64,000 nucleotides of DNA from positions 434,001-498,000 of the forward strand of contig NZ_JNXI01000002.1 of NCBI RefSeq assembly GCF_000717055.1, given 5' to 3'. This document shows, in pieces, positions 19,569-31,064 of the stretch; position 1 is the stretch's first letter; every line of letters begins with the position of its first letter. Source of the stretch: Streptomyces iakyrus (GTDB lineage: Bacteria; Actinomycetota; Actinomycetes; Streptomycetales; Streptomycetaceae). The translations under genes were made by a program, and so were the position numbers. The notes below the pieces were generated by a model. It saw nothing but the letters and a program-made list of their open reading frames with translations, searched no databases and was not told the origin of the DNA.

Positions 19569-20696
19569 TCACTCCACTATGACCAGCTCACGCGTGGTGG
19601 TGTTCAGGCGCCGCCCGCCGTCCTCGGTGACGGTCACGATGTCCTCGATGCGGACACCGAACCGGCCGGGCAGGTAGATGCCGGGTTCCACGGAGAAGCA
19701 CATGCCGGGTACGAGGGGCCGCTCCTCGCCCTCGATCATGTAGGGCGGCTCATGGGTGGTGACGCCGATGCCGTGTCCGGTGCGGTGGATGAAGTACTCG
19801 CCGTAACCGGCGTCGGCGATGACCCGGCGGGCGGCCCGGTCCACGTCCTGGCAGGCCGCGCCGGGCCGCACCGCCCGGAAGCCGGCCTCCTGGGCCTCGC
19901 GCACGATGTCGTGGACGCGGCGTTCCTCGTCGGTGGGCTCGCCGACGTGGACCGTGCGGGAGGTGTCGGAGCCGTAGCCGGCAAGCAGGCCGCCGAAGTC
20001 GAGGACGATCATGTCACCGCGGGCGATCAGGCGGTCGCCCGCCTCGTGGTGCGGGTTGGCGCCGTTCGGGCCGGAGGCGACGATGGTGAAGTCGACCTGC
20101 TCGTGTCCGTGTCCGCGGAGCAGCCGGTCGAGGTCCGCGGCCACCTCGGACTCCCGGCGCCCGGCGAAGGGGACGTTCCGGATCTCCTCGAAGGTCGCGT
20201 CGGCGGCGGCACCGGCGGCGGCCATGAGGTCCAGCTCGGCCGCGTCCTTCACGGCGCGCAGCATCGGCAGGGCCTCGGTCAGCGAGGCGTAGGAGCTGCC
20301 GGGCAGAGCCTGCTGGAGGGCCAGCAGGTGCAGGGCCCAGGCGTTGTCGCTGATGCCGAACCGGCCGGAGGAGTCCAGGAGGGCGGCGGTGGCGGCGTAG
20401 GGGTCCTTGCCGTCGGTCCAGTCGCGCAGTCTCAGGGCTGCCGCGCCGGCCGCCCGGTGCGCGTCCGGGGCCTCCAGGGCGGGGACGGCGAGGACGGGGT
20501 CCTGCCCGGCGGTGAGGACCAGCAGGGTGAGCCGCTCGGTGACCGCCGGGGGCGTGTAGCCGGTGAGCCACACCAGGTCAGGGCCCGGGGCCACCAGCAG
20601 GCCGGCGAGACCGGCCTCGGCGGCCGCCCGCGCGGCGCGGTCCATGCGGGCCCGGTAGTCGTCGGCGGTGAAGGTGGCGGCCGTGCTTGCGGTCAT
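19569..20696 (-). CDS. M24 aminopeptidase P-type (Xaa-Pro) peptidase
   Basis: Cytoplasmic pita-bread metallopeptidase of 375 residues. An N-terminal creatinase-like domain is followed by the catalytic domain, with all five metal ligands: Asp in IVLDFGG, Asp in GYGSDTSRTVHVG, His in HRTGHGIGV, Glu in CFSVEPGIY and Glu in VRIEDIVTV. Expected to remove N-terminal residues preceding proline, or to act as a Xaa-Pro dipeptidase. Upstream of the pseudokinase gene in the same operon. Confidence 0.92.
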   Translation of the reverse strand: MTASTAATFTADDYRARMDRAARAAAEAGLAGLLVAPGPDLVWLTGYTPPAVTERLTLLVLTAGQDPVLAVPALEAPDAHRAAGAAALRLRDWTDGKDPYAATAALLDSSGRFGISDNAWALHLLALQQALPGSSYASLTEALPMLRAVKDAAELDLMAAAGAAADATFEEIRNVPFAGRRESEVAADLDRLLRGHGHEQVDFTIVASGPNGANPHHEAGDRLIARGDMIVLDFGGLLAGYGSDTSRTVHVGEPTDEERRVHDIVREAQEAGFRAVRPGAACQDVDRAARRVIADAGYGEYFIHRTGHGIGVTTHEPPYMIEGEERPLVPGMCFSVEPGIYLPGRFGVRIEDIVTVTEDGGRRLNTTTRELVIVE

Positions 20697-20908
20697 CCGG
20701 GCCTCCCAGGACGGACGAAGGGGCTACGGGCAGCATCCTGCCCGGCCGGAGGGGGCGGCGCGAGCCGTCTGCGGGCATTGACTCGGGCAACCTGTCCGAC
20801 GGCGCAGGGCTGCTCAGGCGCCCCCGCTCGTGCTCGGCACCGATTTTTCCATGAGGGATCGGGCGGGGGACGCTCCCGGGGTTCCGGGTCGTGCCCTGCG
20901 GGCGGGCG

Positions 20909-21469
20909 TCAGGCGGCGACGGCCGGTACGAGGATCAGCTGTTCGTAGCCGCCGCTGCGATGGCGCACCGTCAGCCTGACCTCGGCGCCCGGGCGGGTGC
21001 GGGCGACGGCCCGGACCAGATCGGCGGCCGTGTCGATCCGGGTCGTGCCGAAGGCGAGGAGGACGTCGCCGCGCACCAGCCCGGCGGCCTGGGCCGGACC
21101 GGGGACGTGCAGCCCCACGACCACGGCGCCCGGCTTCCGGGCGTCCATGACCTGCACCCCGAGGGTCGCGGCGGCGGGCACGGAGGGGGCGGTGGAGGGT
21201 GAGGGGCCGGGGAGCGAGGCCGAGTGCCACCCCCGCGGGTCGAAGCGCCCGCCTTTGCCGAGCACCGTGGCGCCCATCGCCCCGAGGCCGATCCCGGACA
21301 GCACCAGGACCGCGCCGGTGCATCCGGCGAGCAGCACGTTGAGGAGCCGCCTCCCCCGTCGCCTGGCGGCGTGCGGGCGGGGCCGTGACGGGCCGGGTCC
21401 CGTCGCCGGGGCGGGCCCGTCGGGCTCCTGCCCCGGCATCGGCTTGGGTCGCAGCGCGGTCTGTTCCAT
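20909..21469 (-). CDS. Membrane-anchored PDZ-domain protein
   Basis: Protein of 186 residues: a basic, proline-rich cytoplasmic N-terminus, one membrane segment (about residues 43-68, LLNVLLAGCTGAVLVLSGIG), a short linker, and an external PDZ domain (from about residue 100: LGVQVMDARKPGAVVVGLHVPGPAQAAGL, then GDVLLAFGTTRIDTAADLVRAV). It looks like a HtrA-type PDZ without the protease domain, so it may be an adaptor for envelope proteins. A 212-bp gap separates it from the M24 gene; I see no gene in that gap. Confidence 0.8.
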   Translation of the reverse strand: MEQTALRPKPMPGQEPDGPAPATGPGPSRPRPHAARRRGRRLLNVLLAGCTGAVLVLSGIGLGAMGATVLGKGGRFDPRGWHSASLPGPSPSTAPSVPAAATLGVQVMDARKPGAVVVGLHVPGPAQAAGLVRGDVLLAFGTTRIDTAADLVRAVARTRPGAEVRLTVRHRSGGYEQLILVPAVAA

Positions 21470-21613
21470 GGCTCGCCTCCGGATGGTGCCGATCGCCTCC
21501 GGCGGATCCCGGAACGATCACGGCAGGTGCTCTACCCGGCACATCGGCGGCCGACGAGCCACGAACGAGTGAGACTGACCGGGGCCGGGGCGGTCCCAGG
21601 GCCCGGACACGGG

Positions 21614-21657
21614 CACGGCTCGTACCGCACCGGCCGCCGGGTGCGGTACGAGCCGTG
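21614..21657 (-). terminator. Terminator of geosmin synthase gene
   Basis: Perfect 18-bp stem (CACGGCTCGTACCGCACC and its complement) with an 8-base loop, 15 bp past the geosmin synthase stop. One of the strongest hairpins in the window and clearly placed to end this transcript. Confidence 0.88.
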
Positions 21658-21672
21658 GAGCGGGCGGGGCGG

Positions 21673-23850
<2,178 letters not shown>

Positions 23851-23909
23851 CTACCCGGTGCCCCGCGACGGCATCCGCCGAGTCGCACATGATCACACCA
23901 TCGCGTGAA

Positions 23910-25094
23910 TCAGGGGGCATCCCGTACCTGGATCAGCGCGTGCGTGCCACTGGTGCGCCAGCGCTGCTCCTCCGCCGCGACCAGGGCGGCCTCGGTGTGC
24001 GCGTCGAGGCCGGTGATCACATCGGACTTCAGGGTGCGCAGGGCGGCGACCGGGCAGGGGAAGCAGGTGGCCACGTCGGCGAAGGGCGTGGTCGGGTCCC
24101 AGAGCCGGTCGCCCACCAGACGGCGGTAGTTGAGGTCGCCCTTGACGATGGTGAGGGTGGCCGCGGCGAAGTCGGCGCGCAGGTCCCCGGGCATCTCCGC
24201 GTACGGCAGCGGGGCGCTGGAGAAGGGGTGGGCGCGCAGAGTGAGCCGCCCTTCGCCCAGGGCGGACCACAGGTCTCGGCCGTACGCGGCGGCCGCTCCC
24301 CCGGCCCCGGTCAGCCGGCGCAGGGCGTCGACCACGTCGGCGGTGGTGGCGTCGGAGACGTAGTAGGGGTACGGCTTGACGTGCAGGACCGCCTGTCCGA
24401 TGCGGCCGCTCCGCAGGAGGTGGGCGACGAGGAGGAGATCGGGGACGAGTTCACGGCCCGCGTTGTCGGCGACCAGGTACAGCGTGCCCCCGTCGGCCTT
24501 GTCCAGCAGCGACCAGAGCCGTTCGCTGTCGTCGGCGACCAGCCCGGGCGCGGCGTCCGTGGCCCGCGCGCCCTCGGCGGAGAGGCGGAAGCCGAGGTCG
24601 GCGCGGTTGCCCCACAGGGAGCCGTGCAGCAAGACCTGGGCCTGTTCGGCGGCGGGGCGGCCGGCGAGGTCGTCGAGTGCGGCGAGTTCCTCGTCGGTCT
24701 CGGGGGAGTCGAGTTCGGCGAGTTTGAAGGGGCGGAACGGGTCGACGCCCTGCCACGCTCCGGGGCCGAAGTAGCCGACGGCCTGGAGCAGTCGGCGGTA
24801 GAACCAGCTCTCGGACCAGAGCCACGGCACGTCGAACCAGGAGCGGCCGGTGTACTCGCCGAGCCCCCAGGTCTCCCAGTGGTCCCGGTCGTGCGCGTCG
24901 GTGGGGAGGGGCTCGATCTCGCCCCCGGTGCAGTTGGCGAGCAGATCGTCGAGGGCGCGGTGCTGCGGGGGTTCGTAGGGGAAGGCCTCGCGGACCTGCC
25001 GGATGATGGCGGGGTGCCGCTCGGCCAGCACGCTGTGGGGGAAGGAGCCCGGCTGGTTGCCGAGGAGCAGGGGTGCGGAGGGGGTGTCGGGCAT
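23910..25094 (-). CDS. DUF89/ARMT1-family damage-control phosphatase
   Basis: Protein of 394 residues of the DUF89 group, metal-dependent phosphatases that clear harmful phosphometabolites and, in the ARMT1 branch, were described as carboxyl methyltransferases. The family signature is TLYLVADNAGRELVPDLLLVAHLL, with the Asp-Asn metal site, followed by LHVKPYPYYVSDATTADV. I chose ATG 25094; GTG 25103 is also possible and neither has a good ribosome site. It sits between cprB and geosmin synthase, as SCO6072 does in S. coelicolor by memory, but a role in terpene synthesis is not known. Confidence 0.82.
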   Translation of the reverse strand: MPDTPSAPLLLGNQPGSFPHSVLAERHPAIIRQVREAFPYEPPQHRALDDLLANCTGGEIEPLPTDAHDRDHWETWGLGEYTGRSWFDVPWLWSESWFYRRLLQAVGYFGPGAWQGVDPFRPFKLAELDSPETDEELAALDDLAGRPAAEQAQVLLHGSLWGNRADLGFRLSAEGARATDAAPGLVADDSERLWSLLDKADGGTLYLVADNAGRELVPDLLLVAHLLRSGRIGQAVLHVKPYPYYVSDATTADVVDALRRLTGAGGAAAAYGRDLWSALGEGRLTLRAHPFSSAPLPYAEMPGDLRADFAAATLTIVKGDLNYRRLVGDRLWDPTTPFADVATCFPCPVAALRTLKSDVITGLDAHTEAALVAAEEQRWRTSGTHALIQVRDAP

Positions 25095-25173
25095 GGGCCA
25101 CACGGTAACGCGCGGGTACGCCGCGGTGCCGTGCTCGCCCGCCGCGCGGTTCCGGCCGCCGGGCCGGCCACGG

Positions 25174-25821
25174 TCACACAGGGGCGATCTCGCGCTCCAG
25201 ACGGGCCGCCAGGCTCAGATAACGGGCCCGGCGGGTCACCGGGACGAGGCCGCGGATGAGTATGTTCCACATCTCGGCCGTGCGGCGGGGCTGGCGCGCG
25301 ACCGGCTCGCGGGAGCGGCCCACGACCCGGGTGCCGACGAAGAAGCAGACCAACGAGTGGGCCACGACGTCGACATCGACGTCCGGGTGGACGTCGGACT
25401 CCTTGACCGCGCCGACGAGCCGGGCCGTGACGATGTCCAGCCACTCGGTGAAGGGGTGGCTCAGGGGCGGCTTGGGCCGGATCCCTCCCGTGGCGAGCCG
25501 CAGCCCGGCCCGCAGCACCGGGTCCTCGACGGACATGCGGGTGATGCCGAACGTGAGGCGCATCAGCGCCTCCAGGGAGGTGTGGCCGCGGGTGTCCGTC
25601 TCCGTCGCCAGCCGGCGGGCGGTGTGCGACTGGAGTTCGAGGATCGCGTGGGCGAGATCCTCCTTCGCCGCGAAATGGAAGTACAGGGCGCCCTTGGTGA
25701 CGTGGGCGTGCTCCACGATGTCGCTGAGACTGGTCGATTCGTAGCCGCGACGGTCGAACAGGTCAGCGGCGGCCGTGATGATCGTCGAGCGGGTCTGCTC
25801 GGCTCGCAACTGCCTCGCCAT
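25174..25821 (-). CDS. cprB: Gamma-butyrolactone receptor-like regulator CprB
   Basis: TetR-type repressor of 215 residues, exactly the length of S. coelicolor CprB and closely similar throughout: the DNA-binding domain is residues 1-50 (EQTRSTIITAAADLFDRRGYESTSLSDIV, VTKGALYFHFAAKEDL) and the rest is the ligand-binding domain ending VTRRARYLSLAARLE. CprB proteins influence antibiotic production and sporulation timing. ATG 25821 has GGGAGAG nine bases upstream. A 22-bp autoregulatory-type operator lies 25-46 bp upstream. First of the minus-strand run cprB, ARMT1-like gene, geosmin synthase. Confidence 0.93.
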   Translation of the reverse strand: MARQLRAEQTRSTIITAAADLFDRRGYESTSLSDIVEHAHVTKGALYFHFAAKEDLAHAILELQSHTARRLATETDTRGHTSLEALMRLTFGITRMSVEDPVLRAGLRLATGGIRPKPPLSHPFTEWLDIVTARLVGAVKESDVHPDVDVDVVAHSLVCFFVGTRVVGRSREPVARQPRRTAEMWNILIRGLVPVTRRARYLSLAARLEREIAPV

Positions 25822-25845
25822 CGGCTGAACTCTCCCGGGACGGAA

Positions 25846-25867
25846 ATGAACGGGTCATGCCGTTTGT
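25846..25867. promoter_or_regulatory. CprB-type operator (autoregulatory element) upstream of cprB
   Basis: On the minus strand the 22 bases read ACAAACGG-CATGA-CCCGTTCAT, two inverted half-sites of the form ACAnACGG. The layout and half-sites match the published CprB-bound operator as I remember it (ACATACGG-5-CCCGTTTAT) and the wider gamma-butyrolactone receptor consensus. It starts 25 bp upstream of the cprB ATG, where bound protein would block its own transcription. Negative autoregulation is the inference. Confidence 0.75.
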
Positions 25868-25919
25868 TTTTACCCCCCGTACACGATAACTCACCCTGAG
25901 ACGGCACCCATCACACCAG

Positions 25920-25950
25920 TATGCCGGTGTGCGGGTGCACATCCGGCATA
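25920..25950. promoter_or_regulatory. Inverted repeat TATGCCGG-N15-CCGGCATA
   Basis: Perfect 8-bp arms separated by 15 bases, about 100 bp upstream of cprB and on the far side of the S8 protease terminator. Could be a second operator for cprB or a structure in its leader. Not of the CprB type. Confidence 0.4.
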
Positions 25951-26021
25951 ACAAGCGCAACCGGTGAAAGAAAACAGCGCGTTCGGTATCTAACTGTGGG
26001 GGATCCGGGGCCAGACGTAAA

Positions 26022-26062
26022 GGCGGGCCGGCCGGTGCCCCATCCGCACCGGCCGGCCCGCC
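26022..26062 (-). terminator. Terminator of the S8 protease gene
   Basis: Arms GGCGGGCCGGCCGGTGC and GCACCGGCCGGCCCGCC form a perfect 17-bp stem with a 7-base loop, 48 bp beyond the protease stop. It isolates cprB from the protease transcript. Confidence 0.88.
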
Positions 26063-26110
26063 CGTTCGCGGCCTGCCTCGTTCAGCGTTCCCGAAGGAGG
26101 TTCACAGGGA

Positions 26111-27910
26111 TCAGAAGGTCAGCTTCCAGCCGTTGAGGGTGCCCGTGTCCTGGGCGGCGGTGTCCTGGACGCGCAGCTTCCAGGTGCCGTTGGCCACCTC
26201 ACTGGAGGCGTTCACCGTGTAGGTGGTGTTCACGTTGTCCGCGGAGTCCGACGCGGCGGCCTTCAGGCGGTACGCCGAACCGTCCGGAGCGACCAGGTCG
26301 ATGACGAGGTCACCGCGGTAGGTGTGGGTGATGTCGACGCCGACCTGAAGGGCCGAGGGGGCGTTGCCGGTGCGGCCGGTGACGCTGATCGGGGACTCGA
26401 TCGCGGCGCCGTTGTCCGGAATGGCGACGGCGGTGGTGCTGGCGAACGTCGTGCCGGTGGACGTACCGCCCTTGACGGCCTGGACCGTCTTGGCGGCGTC
26501 CGCGAGGCCCGCGCCGCAGCCGCCGGAGCAGGTGCCCGGCAGGGCACGGGCGTTGGCCTTGATGGCCGACTCGATCTGCGCCGGGGTGAGGGCGGAGTTG
26601 GCCGACTTCATCAGGGCGGCGAGGCCCGCGACGTGCGGGGTGGCCATGCTGGTGCCCTGGTAGTAGGTGTAGTTCTCGCTCGACGGCGTCTTGGTGCCGG
26701 AGTTCAGCGTGGAGAGGATGCCGTTGGCGGTCGTGGTGCGGGTCTCGCCGCCGGGGGCGGAGATGTCCACGACGGTGCCGTAGTTGGAGTACGAGGCACG
26801 GCTGCCGGCGCGGTTGGTCGCGGCGACGGTGATGACGTTGTTGCAGTTCGCCGGGGACGAGGACGAGGCGTTGGTGTTCTCGTTGCCGGCCGCGACGACG
26901 ACCGAGGTGCCGCGGTTCACGGCGCCGTTGATGGCGCTCTGGGTCGCGCTGGAGCAGGCGCCGCCCCCACCGAGGCTCATGTTGATGACCTTGGCGACGT
27001 TGGTGTTGGCGGGCACGCCCGAGACGGTGCCGCCGGACGCCCAGGTGATGGCGTCGATGATGTCGGAGTCGTAGCCGCCGCACTTGCCGAGCACGCGGAC
27101 CGGGGAGATCTTCGCGCCGTAGGCGATACCGGCGACACCCTTGCCGTTGTTGGTGGCGGCGGCGATGGTGCCGGCCACGTGGGTGCCGTGCCAGGAGGAC
27201 GTGGAGGCCGGGATGCCCGCGCCGCACTCGTTGGCGTTGTACCAGTCGCCCGGGTCGGCCGGGTTGCTGTCACGGCCGTTGCCGTCGACGGAGACGGCGG
27301 TGTCGGAGATGAAGTCGTAGCCGCCGACGATGTTCGCGGCCAGGTCCGAGTGGGCGACGTAGCCGGTGTCGATGACGGCGACGGTCACGCCGCTGCCGGT
27401 GGTGGTGTCCCAGGCGGCGGGGACGTTCATGCCCGCGGTGGACTCGAACAGGTCCCACTGCTTGCTGTACTCGGTGTCGTTCGGGGTGACGGCCGTCGGC
27501 TTGTTCAGGCGGTCCGGGACGACGTAGGCGACCTGCGGGTCGGCCTGGTACGCGGCGACGACGTCGGAGACGGACGCCCGGGTGGGGTCGGAGCCCAGCT
27601 CGACGAGGGCGGCGCCGGTGCCGAGGCGACGCTGGAAGTCGACGTCCTCGCCGGTCTTGTCCGCCTTGGACGCGGCGTCGGCGGCCGCCGCCTTGTTGGA
27701 CTTGGCCTCGCTCGCGCCGGACTTGTAGCCGACGATGAGGCGCTCGGCCTGGACGCCCGGGGCGGCCTCGGTCTGCGCGGCGGGAACGGCGGCCGGGCGG
27801 GGAGCCGGCTCCTGGGCGACGGCGACCGAGGCGGGGGCGGCGGTCAGCAGGGCGGTGGAGACGACGGCGACGGATATCAGCTTCCGTCTGAGCTCTGGGG
27901 AGATACGCAC
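26111..27910 (-). CDS. Secreted subtilisin-like (S8) protease with P-domain
   Basis: Exported serine protease of 599 residues: signal peptide (to about 32), I9-type propeptide (about 55-140, including RLIVGYKSG and VAYVVPDRL), catalytic domain with Asp181 (AVIDTGY), His241 (WHGTHVAGT) and Ser421 (GTSMATPHVAGL), and a C-terminal proprotein-convertase P-domain (about 490-599: AIPDNGAAIESPISV to GTLNGWKLTF). Six Cys in the catalytic part suggest disulfides. GTG 27910 has GAAAGG eight bases upstream. Transcribed divergently from the polysaccharide monooxygenase gene; both act on external polymers. Confidence 0.95.
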   Translation of the reverse strand: MRISPELRRKLISVAVVSTALLTAAPASVAVAQEPAPRPAAVPAAQTEAAPGVQAERLIVGYKSGASEAKSNKAAAADAASKADKTGEDVDFQRRLGTGAALVELGSDPTRASVSDVVAAYQADPQVAYVVPDRLNKPTAVTPNDTEYSKQWDLFESTAGMNVPAAWDTTTGSGVTVAVIDTGYVAHSDLAANIVGGYDFISDTAVSVDGNGRDSNPADPGDWYNANECGAGIPASTSSWHGTHVAGTIAAATNNGKGVAGIAYGAKISPVRVLGKCGGYDSDIIDAITWASGGTVSGVPANTNVAKVINMSLGGGGACSSATQSAINGAVNRGTSVVVAAGNENTNASSSSPANCNNVITVAATNRAGSRASYSNYGTVVDISAPGGETRTTTANGILSTLNSGTKTPSSENYTYYQGTSMATPHVAGLAALMKSANSALTPAQIESAIKANARALPGTCSGGCGAGLADAAKTVQAVKGGTSTGTTFASTTAVAIPDNGAAIESPISVTGRTGNAPSALQVGVDITHTYRGDLVIDLVAPDGSAYRLKAAASDSADNVNTTYTVNASSEVANGTWKLRVQDTAAQDTGTLNGWKLTF

Positions 27911-28280
27911 GGTCGTTGCCTTTCGTGGCCGGACTCCGGGCTGGGCGGAGCGGCGGTGGAGTCGCTTCGTCCTCGAAGCGGAGGGGGGTCGTTCGAAAAG
28001 CGAAGAGCGACGCGATGGCCGGCCAGGCGTGTGGGGAGCGGACCGTTCGGGGTTACCTGTGGGTCAGCTGTGGTCGAACGATAGGCAAAGGAAAGGTCAG
28101 CGGGATACGGGGGAAACCCTCGATCCAGCTGCCGCCCCACCCTCGATGGCGGGCCTACGGCGGGCAGTTGGGCGCCCAATGGCCCCTTTTGCAGCAGGTC
28201 GTGGCGCGATGAACACGTCGGGCCGATTTCCCGTACTGCACTACCGAACGTCGCCGCCCGGGCCGAGGAGAAGCAGACGG
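27911..28280. other. 370-bp divergent intergenic region, protease versus monooxygenase
   Basis: No gene seen. It holds a 7-bp hairpin with a 4-base loop at 27963-27980 (CGCTTCG/CGAAGCG) in the presumed protease leader, and a 12-bp perfect palindrome TTGGGCGCCCAA at 28168-28179 about 100 bp before the monooxygenase start. No DasR-type site was recognised. Confidence 0.6.
28168..28179. promoter_or_regulatory. Palindrome TTGGGCGCCCAA upstream of the AA10 gene
   Basis: Perfect 12-bp palindrome in an otherwise unstructured stretch, 101 bp before the monooxygenase ATG. Candidate operator; the binding protein is unknown. Confidence 0.4.
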
Positions 28281-29210
28281 ATGCCTCGTACGACCGCACA
28301 CCGCACCGCACTCGCCGCGGCTCTGGTGACCCCGCTGCTGGTGCCGCTCGGGACGGCGGGGCCCGCCCGCGCGCACGGGGCGCCGTCGGACCCGGTGAGC
28401 CGGGTGGTGGCCTGTTCGCCGGAGGGCGGTGACCGGGCGGGCACGGCGGCGTGCCGTGCGGCCGTCGCCGCGAACGGCGCGCCTTTCACGGCATGGGACA
28501 ACCTGCGGGTGGCGAACGTGAACGGCCGGGACCGCGCTGTGATCCCGGACGGGAAGCTGTGCAGCGGGGGCCTGCCCGCCTACCGGGGTCTGGACCTCGC
28601 CCGCGCCGACTGGCCGTCGACCCGGACGGCGCCCGGCGCGAGGCTGACGATGCGGTACGTCTCGACGATCCCGCACGCCGGCACGTTCCGGATGTACCTG
28701 ACGAAGCCCGGCTACGACCCGGCCGGGCCGCTGTCCTGGTCCGACCTGCCCCCAAAGCCGTTCGCCGAGGTGACGGACCCGGCCCTGCGGGACGGCGCGT
28801 ACCGCTTCGAGGTGACTCTGCCGTCCGGCCGGACCGGGCGGCATGTGCTGTACACGGTCTGGCAGAACAGCAGCACGCCGGACACCTACTACTCGTGCTC
28901 CGACGTGGTGTTCCCGGAGAAGGAGCCTCCGCGGGAGGAGGCCAGCCCGGAACGCAAGGCGCAGGAGCCGGAGAAGAAGGAGCCGGAGAAGAAGGAGGCA
29001 GGACAGAAGAGGCAGCCGGAGCAGGAGGAGCCGGTGGCGAGCCCCGTCGTGGACTCCCCCGGCCCGCAGCCCCAGGGCGACCACACTCCGCTGGCCACCA
29101 CGTCCGGCCCGTCCTCCGGCCCGTCCGCGCCCGTGCTGGCGGGCGGCGCCGCGGCGGTGCTGCTGCTCACCGGCGGCGCCGCCCTGGCCGTACGGCTACG
29201 GCGACGCTGA
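28281..29210 (+). CDS. AA10 lytic polysaccharide monooxygenase, C-terminally anchored
   Basis: Exported copper enzyme of 309 residues that oxidatively cuts chitin or cellulose. After the signal peptide (ending ARA) the mature protein starts with His32-Gly, the histidine brace being His32 and His132 (TIPHAGTF); the Cys-containing YYSCSDVVF closes the domain near residue 215. Then come a Lys/Glu/Pro-rich linker with EPEKKEPEKKE, a Pro/Ser/Thr segment, LATTSG, a membrane segment (VLAGGAAAVLLL) and RLRRR. So the enzyme is held at the surface, not released. ATG 28281 has GAGGAGAAG upstream; an in-frame ATG at 28209 is less likely. Confidence 0.9.
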   Translation: MPRTTAHRTALAAALVTPLLVPLGTAGPARAHGAPSDPVSRVVACSPEGGDRAGTAACRAAVAANGAPFTAWDNLRVANVNGRDRAVIPDGKLCSGGLPAYRGLDLARADWPSTRTAPGARLTMRYVSTIPHAGTFRMYLTKPGYDPAGPLSWSDLPPKPFAEVTDPALRDGAYRFEVTLPSGRTGRHVLYTVWQNSSTPDTYYSCSDVVFPEKEPPREEASPERKAQEPEKKEPEKKEAGQKRQPEQEEPVASPVVDSPGPQPQGDHTPLATTSGPSSGPSAPVLAGGAAAVLLLTGGAALAVRLRRR

Positions 29211-29227
29211 ACTACCGCTGTGTACGC

Positions 29228-29977
<750 letters not shown>

Positions 29978-30100
29978 AGGGCGGGCACCCGCCGGGGGGT
30001 TGCACGGGGAGGGAACTCCCGCCGGGCCGGGCGGGGGGGGGGGACACGCGGACGTGCCGCGTGGCGGATCCGGCGCCACGGATCCGGTGGGACGAGGAGA

Positions 30101-30130
30101 GTTGTAGACCTGCCTCTCCGTCAACGTCAA
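30101..30130 (-). promoter_or_regulatory. Promoter candidate for the secreted-protein gene
   Basis: On the minus strand TTGACG, 18 bases, TACAAC: a good vegetative-type pair. It would give a leader of about 225 bases before the ATG at 29869. Confidence 0.5.
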
Positions 30131-30223
30131 GGGTTTGCAGGGCAGTTGTGCATGCGGTGAGCGTTCCGGGAAACCGGCGACTCACCCGCGGCGCACAATC
30201 ACCACTCTTTGTTCACACTTCCC

Positions 30224-30252
30224 TTGACCCTTCATGTAACCCCCGGTAACTT
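30224..30252 (+). promoter_or_regulatory. Promoter candidate for the DUF6230/DUF6114 pair
   Basis: TTGACC, 17 bases, TAACTT, about 140 bp before the ATG at 30393. Spacing is ideal for a principal sigma factor. Confidence 0.5.
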
Positions 30253-30392
30253 CCTCGACGGCTACTGCGGCGTAACGAGAAAGCCCTTGCAACCGCCGGG
30301 AGTTGCGGGAGCCGTGCGTACGCGGTCGGTGTCCGCGCCAGGGCAACGTGCCACCGAAGTCCGATCCGCACCGACATGCACCTGGAGCAGAC

Positions 30393-31064
30393 ATGACCTC
30401 CTCCGCCGAGCACACCCCCGAAAGACCGGACGGCGCCGCCCCTCCGGACGTCAGCGACGCTCCCGCGCGACGCGGGCGGGTCCGGGCACGCAGGGCCGCC
30501 GTGATGGCGGTGCCGGCCACCCTGGCCGCCGCGGGCCTCGCGGTCCTCACCGCCGAAGGCGCCTTGGGTGTGCAGTTCGCCATCTCCGGCATGCCCTTCA
30601 CGGTCACCGCGACCGAACTGGACGGCACCGGCTTCGCACAGTTCGGCGGCCTGGACGAGATGGCCGAGGGCAGCCCCAACGCGGGTGAGACCGGCGGCCA
30701 GGTGCTGGTCGTCACGTCCGTGATCAAGAACGCGACGCTCACCAAGCTCTGCCAGAGCGTCGACCTGGGCGGCACGAACCTGGTCATCAGGGCGGGTGAG
30801 GGCTCGCAGAAGGTGCGCGCCAGCGATCTGACGACCGACTCGACCGAGCTGTCCGGCGACGCGGCCTTCACCAACATCGAGATCGGCAACGACGCCAGCA
30901 CCCTGAACAAGGCGGGCCCGAAGGGCCGCGGGCCGATCGGCGTCTTCAGCCAGCAGTCCGACACGGTGCACATCGCCAACCTGCGGCAGACCAACTACGC
31001 GACGACGGCCGGCGTGTTCAAGCTGCCGGGCCTGAAGCTGGGCTTCAGCGGATCGGGTTGCTGA
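30393..31064 (+). CDS. DUF6230-family membrane-anchored protein
   Basis: Protein of 223 residues: a basic N-terminus (RRGRVRARRAA), one membrane segment (about 35-60, AVMAVPATLAAAGLAVLTAEGAL), and a predicted external beta-rich domain (VQFAISGMPFTVTATELDGTGF ... LRQTNYATTAGVFKLPGLKLGF) ending in Cys. Often annotated as cholesterol esterase, but no hydrolase motif is visible and I would not assign that activity. Its stop overlaps the start of the DUF6114 gene by one base (TGATG), so the two are translated together and probably form a surface complex. Confidence 0.8.
   Translation: MTSSAEHTPERPDGAAPPDVSDAPARRGRVRARRAAVMAVPATLAAAGLAVLTAEGALGVQFAISGMPFTVTATELDGTGFAQFGGLDEMAEGSPNAGETGGQVLVVTSVIKNATLTKLCQSVDLGGTNLVIRAGEGSQKVRASDLTTDSTELSGDAAFTNIEIGNDASTLNKAGPKGRGPIGVFSQQSDTVHIANLRQTNYATTAGVFKLPGLKLGFSGSGC

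Noticed and set aside
20697..20908. Possible small gene between the M24 and PDZ genes
   Set aside because: No frame with coding-like composition or ribosome site.
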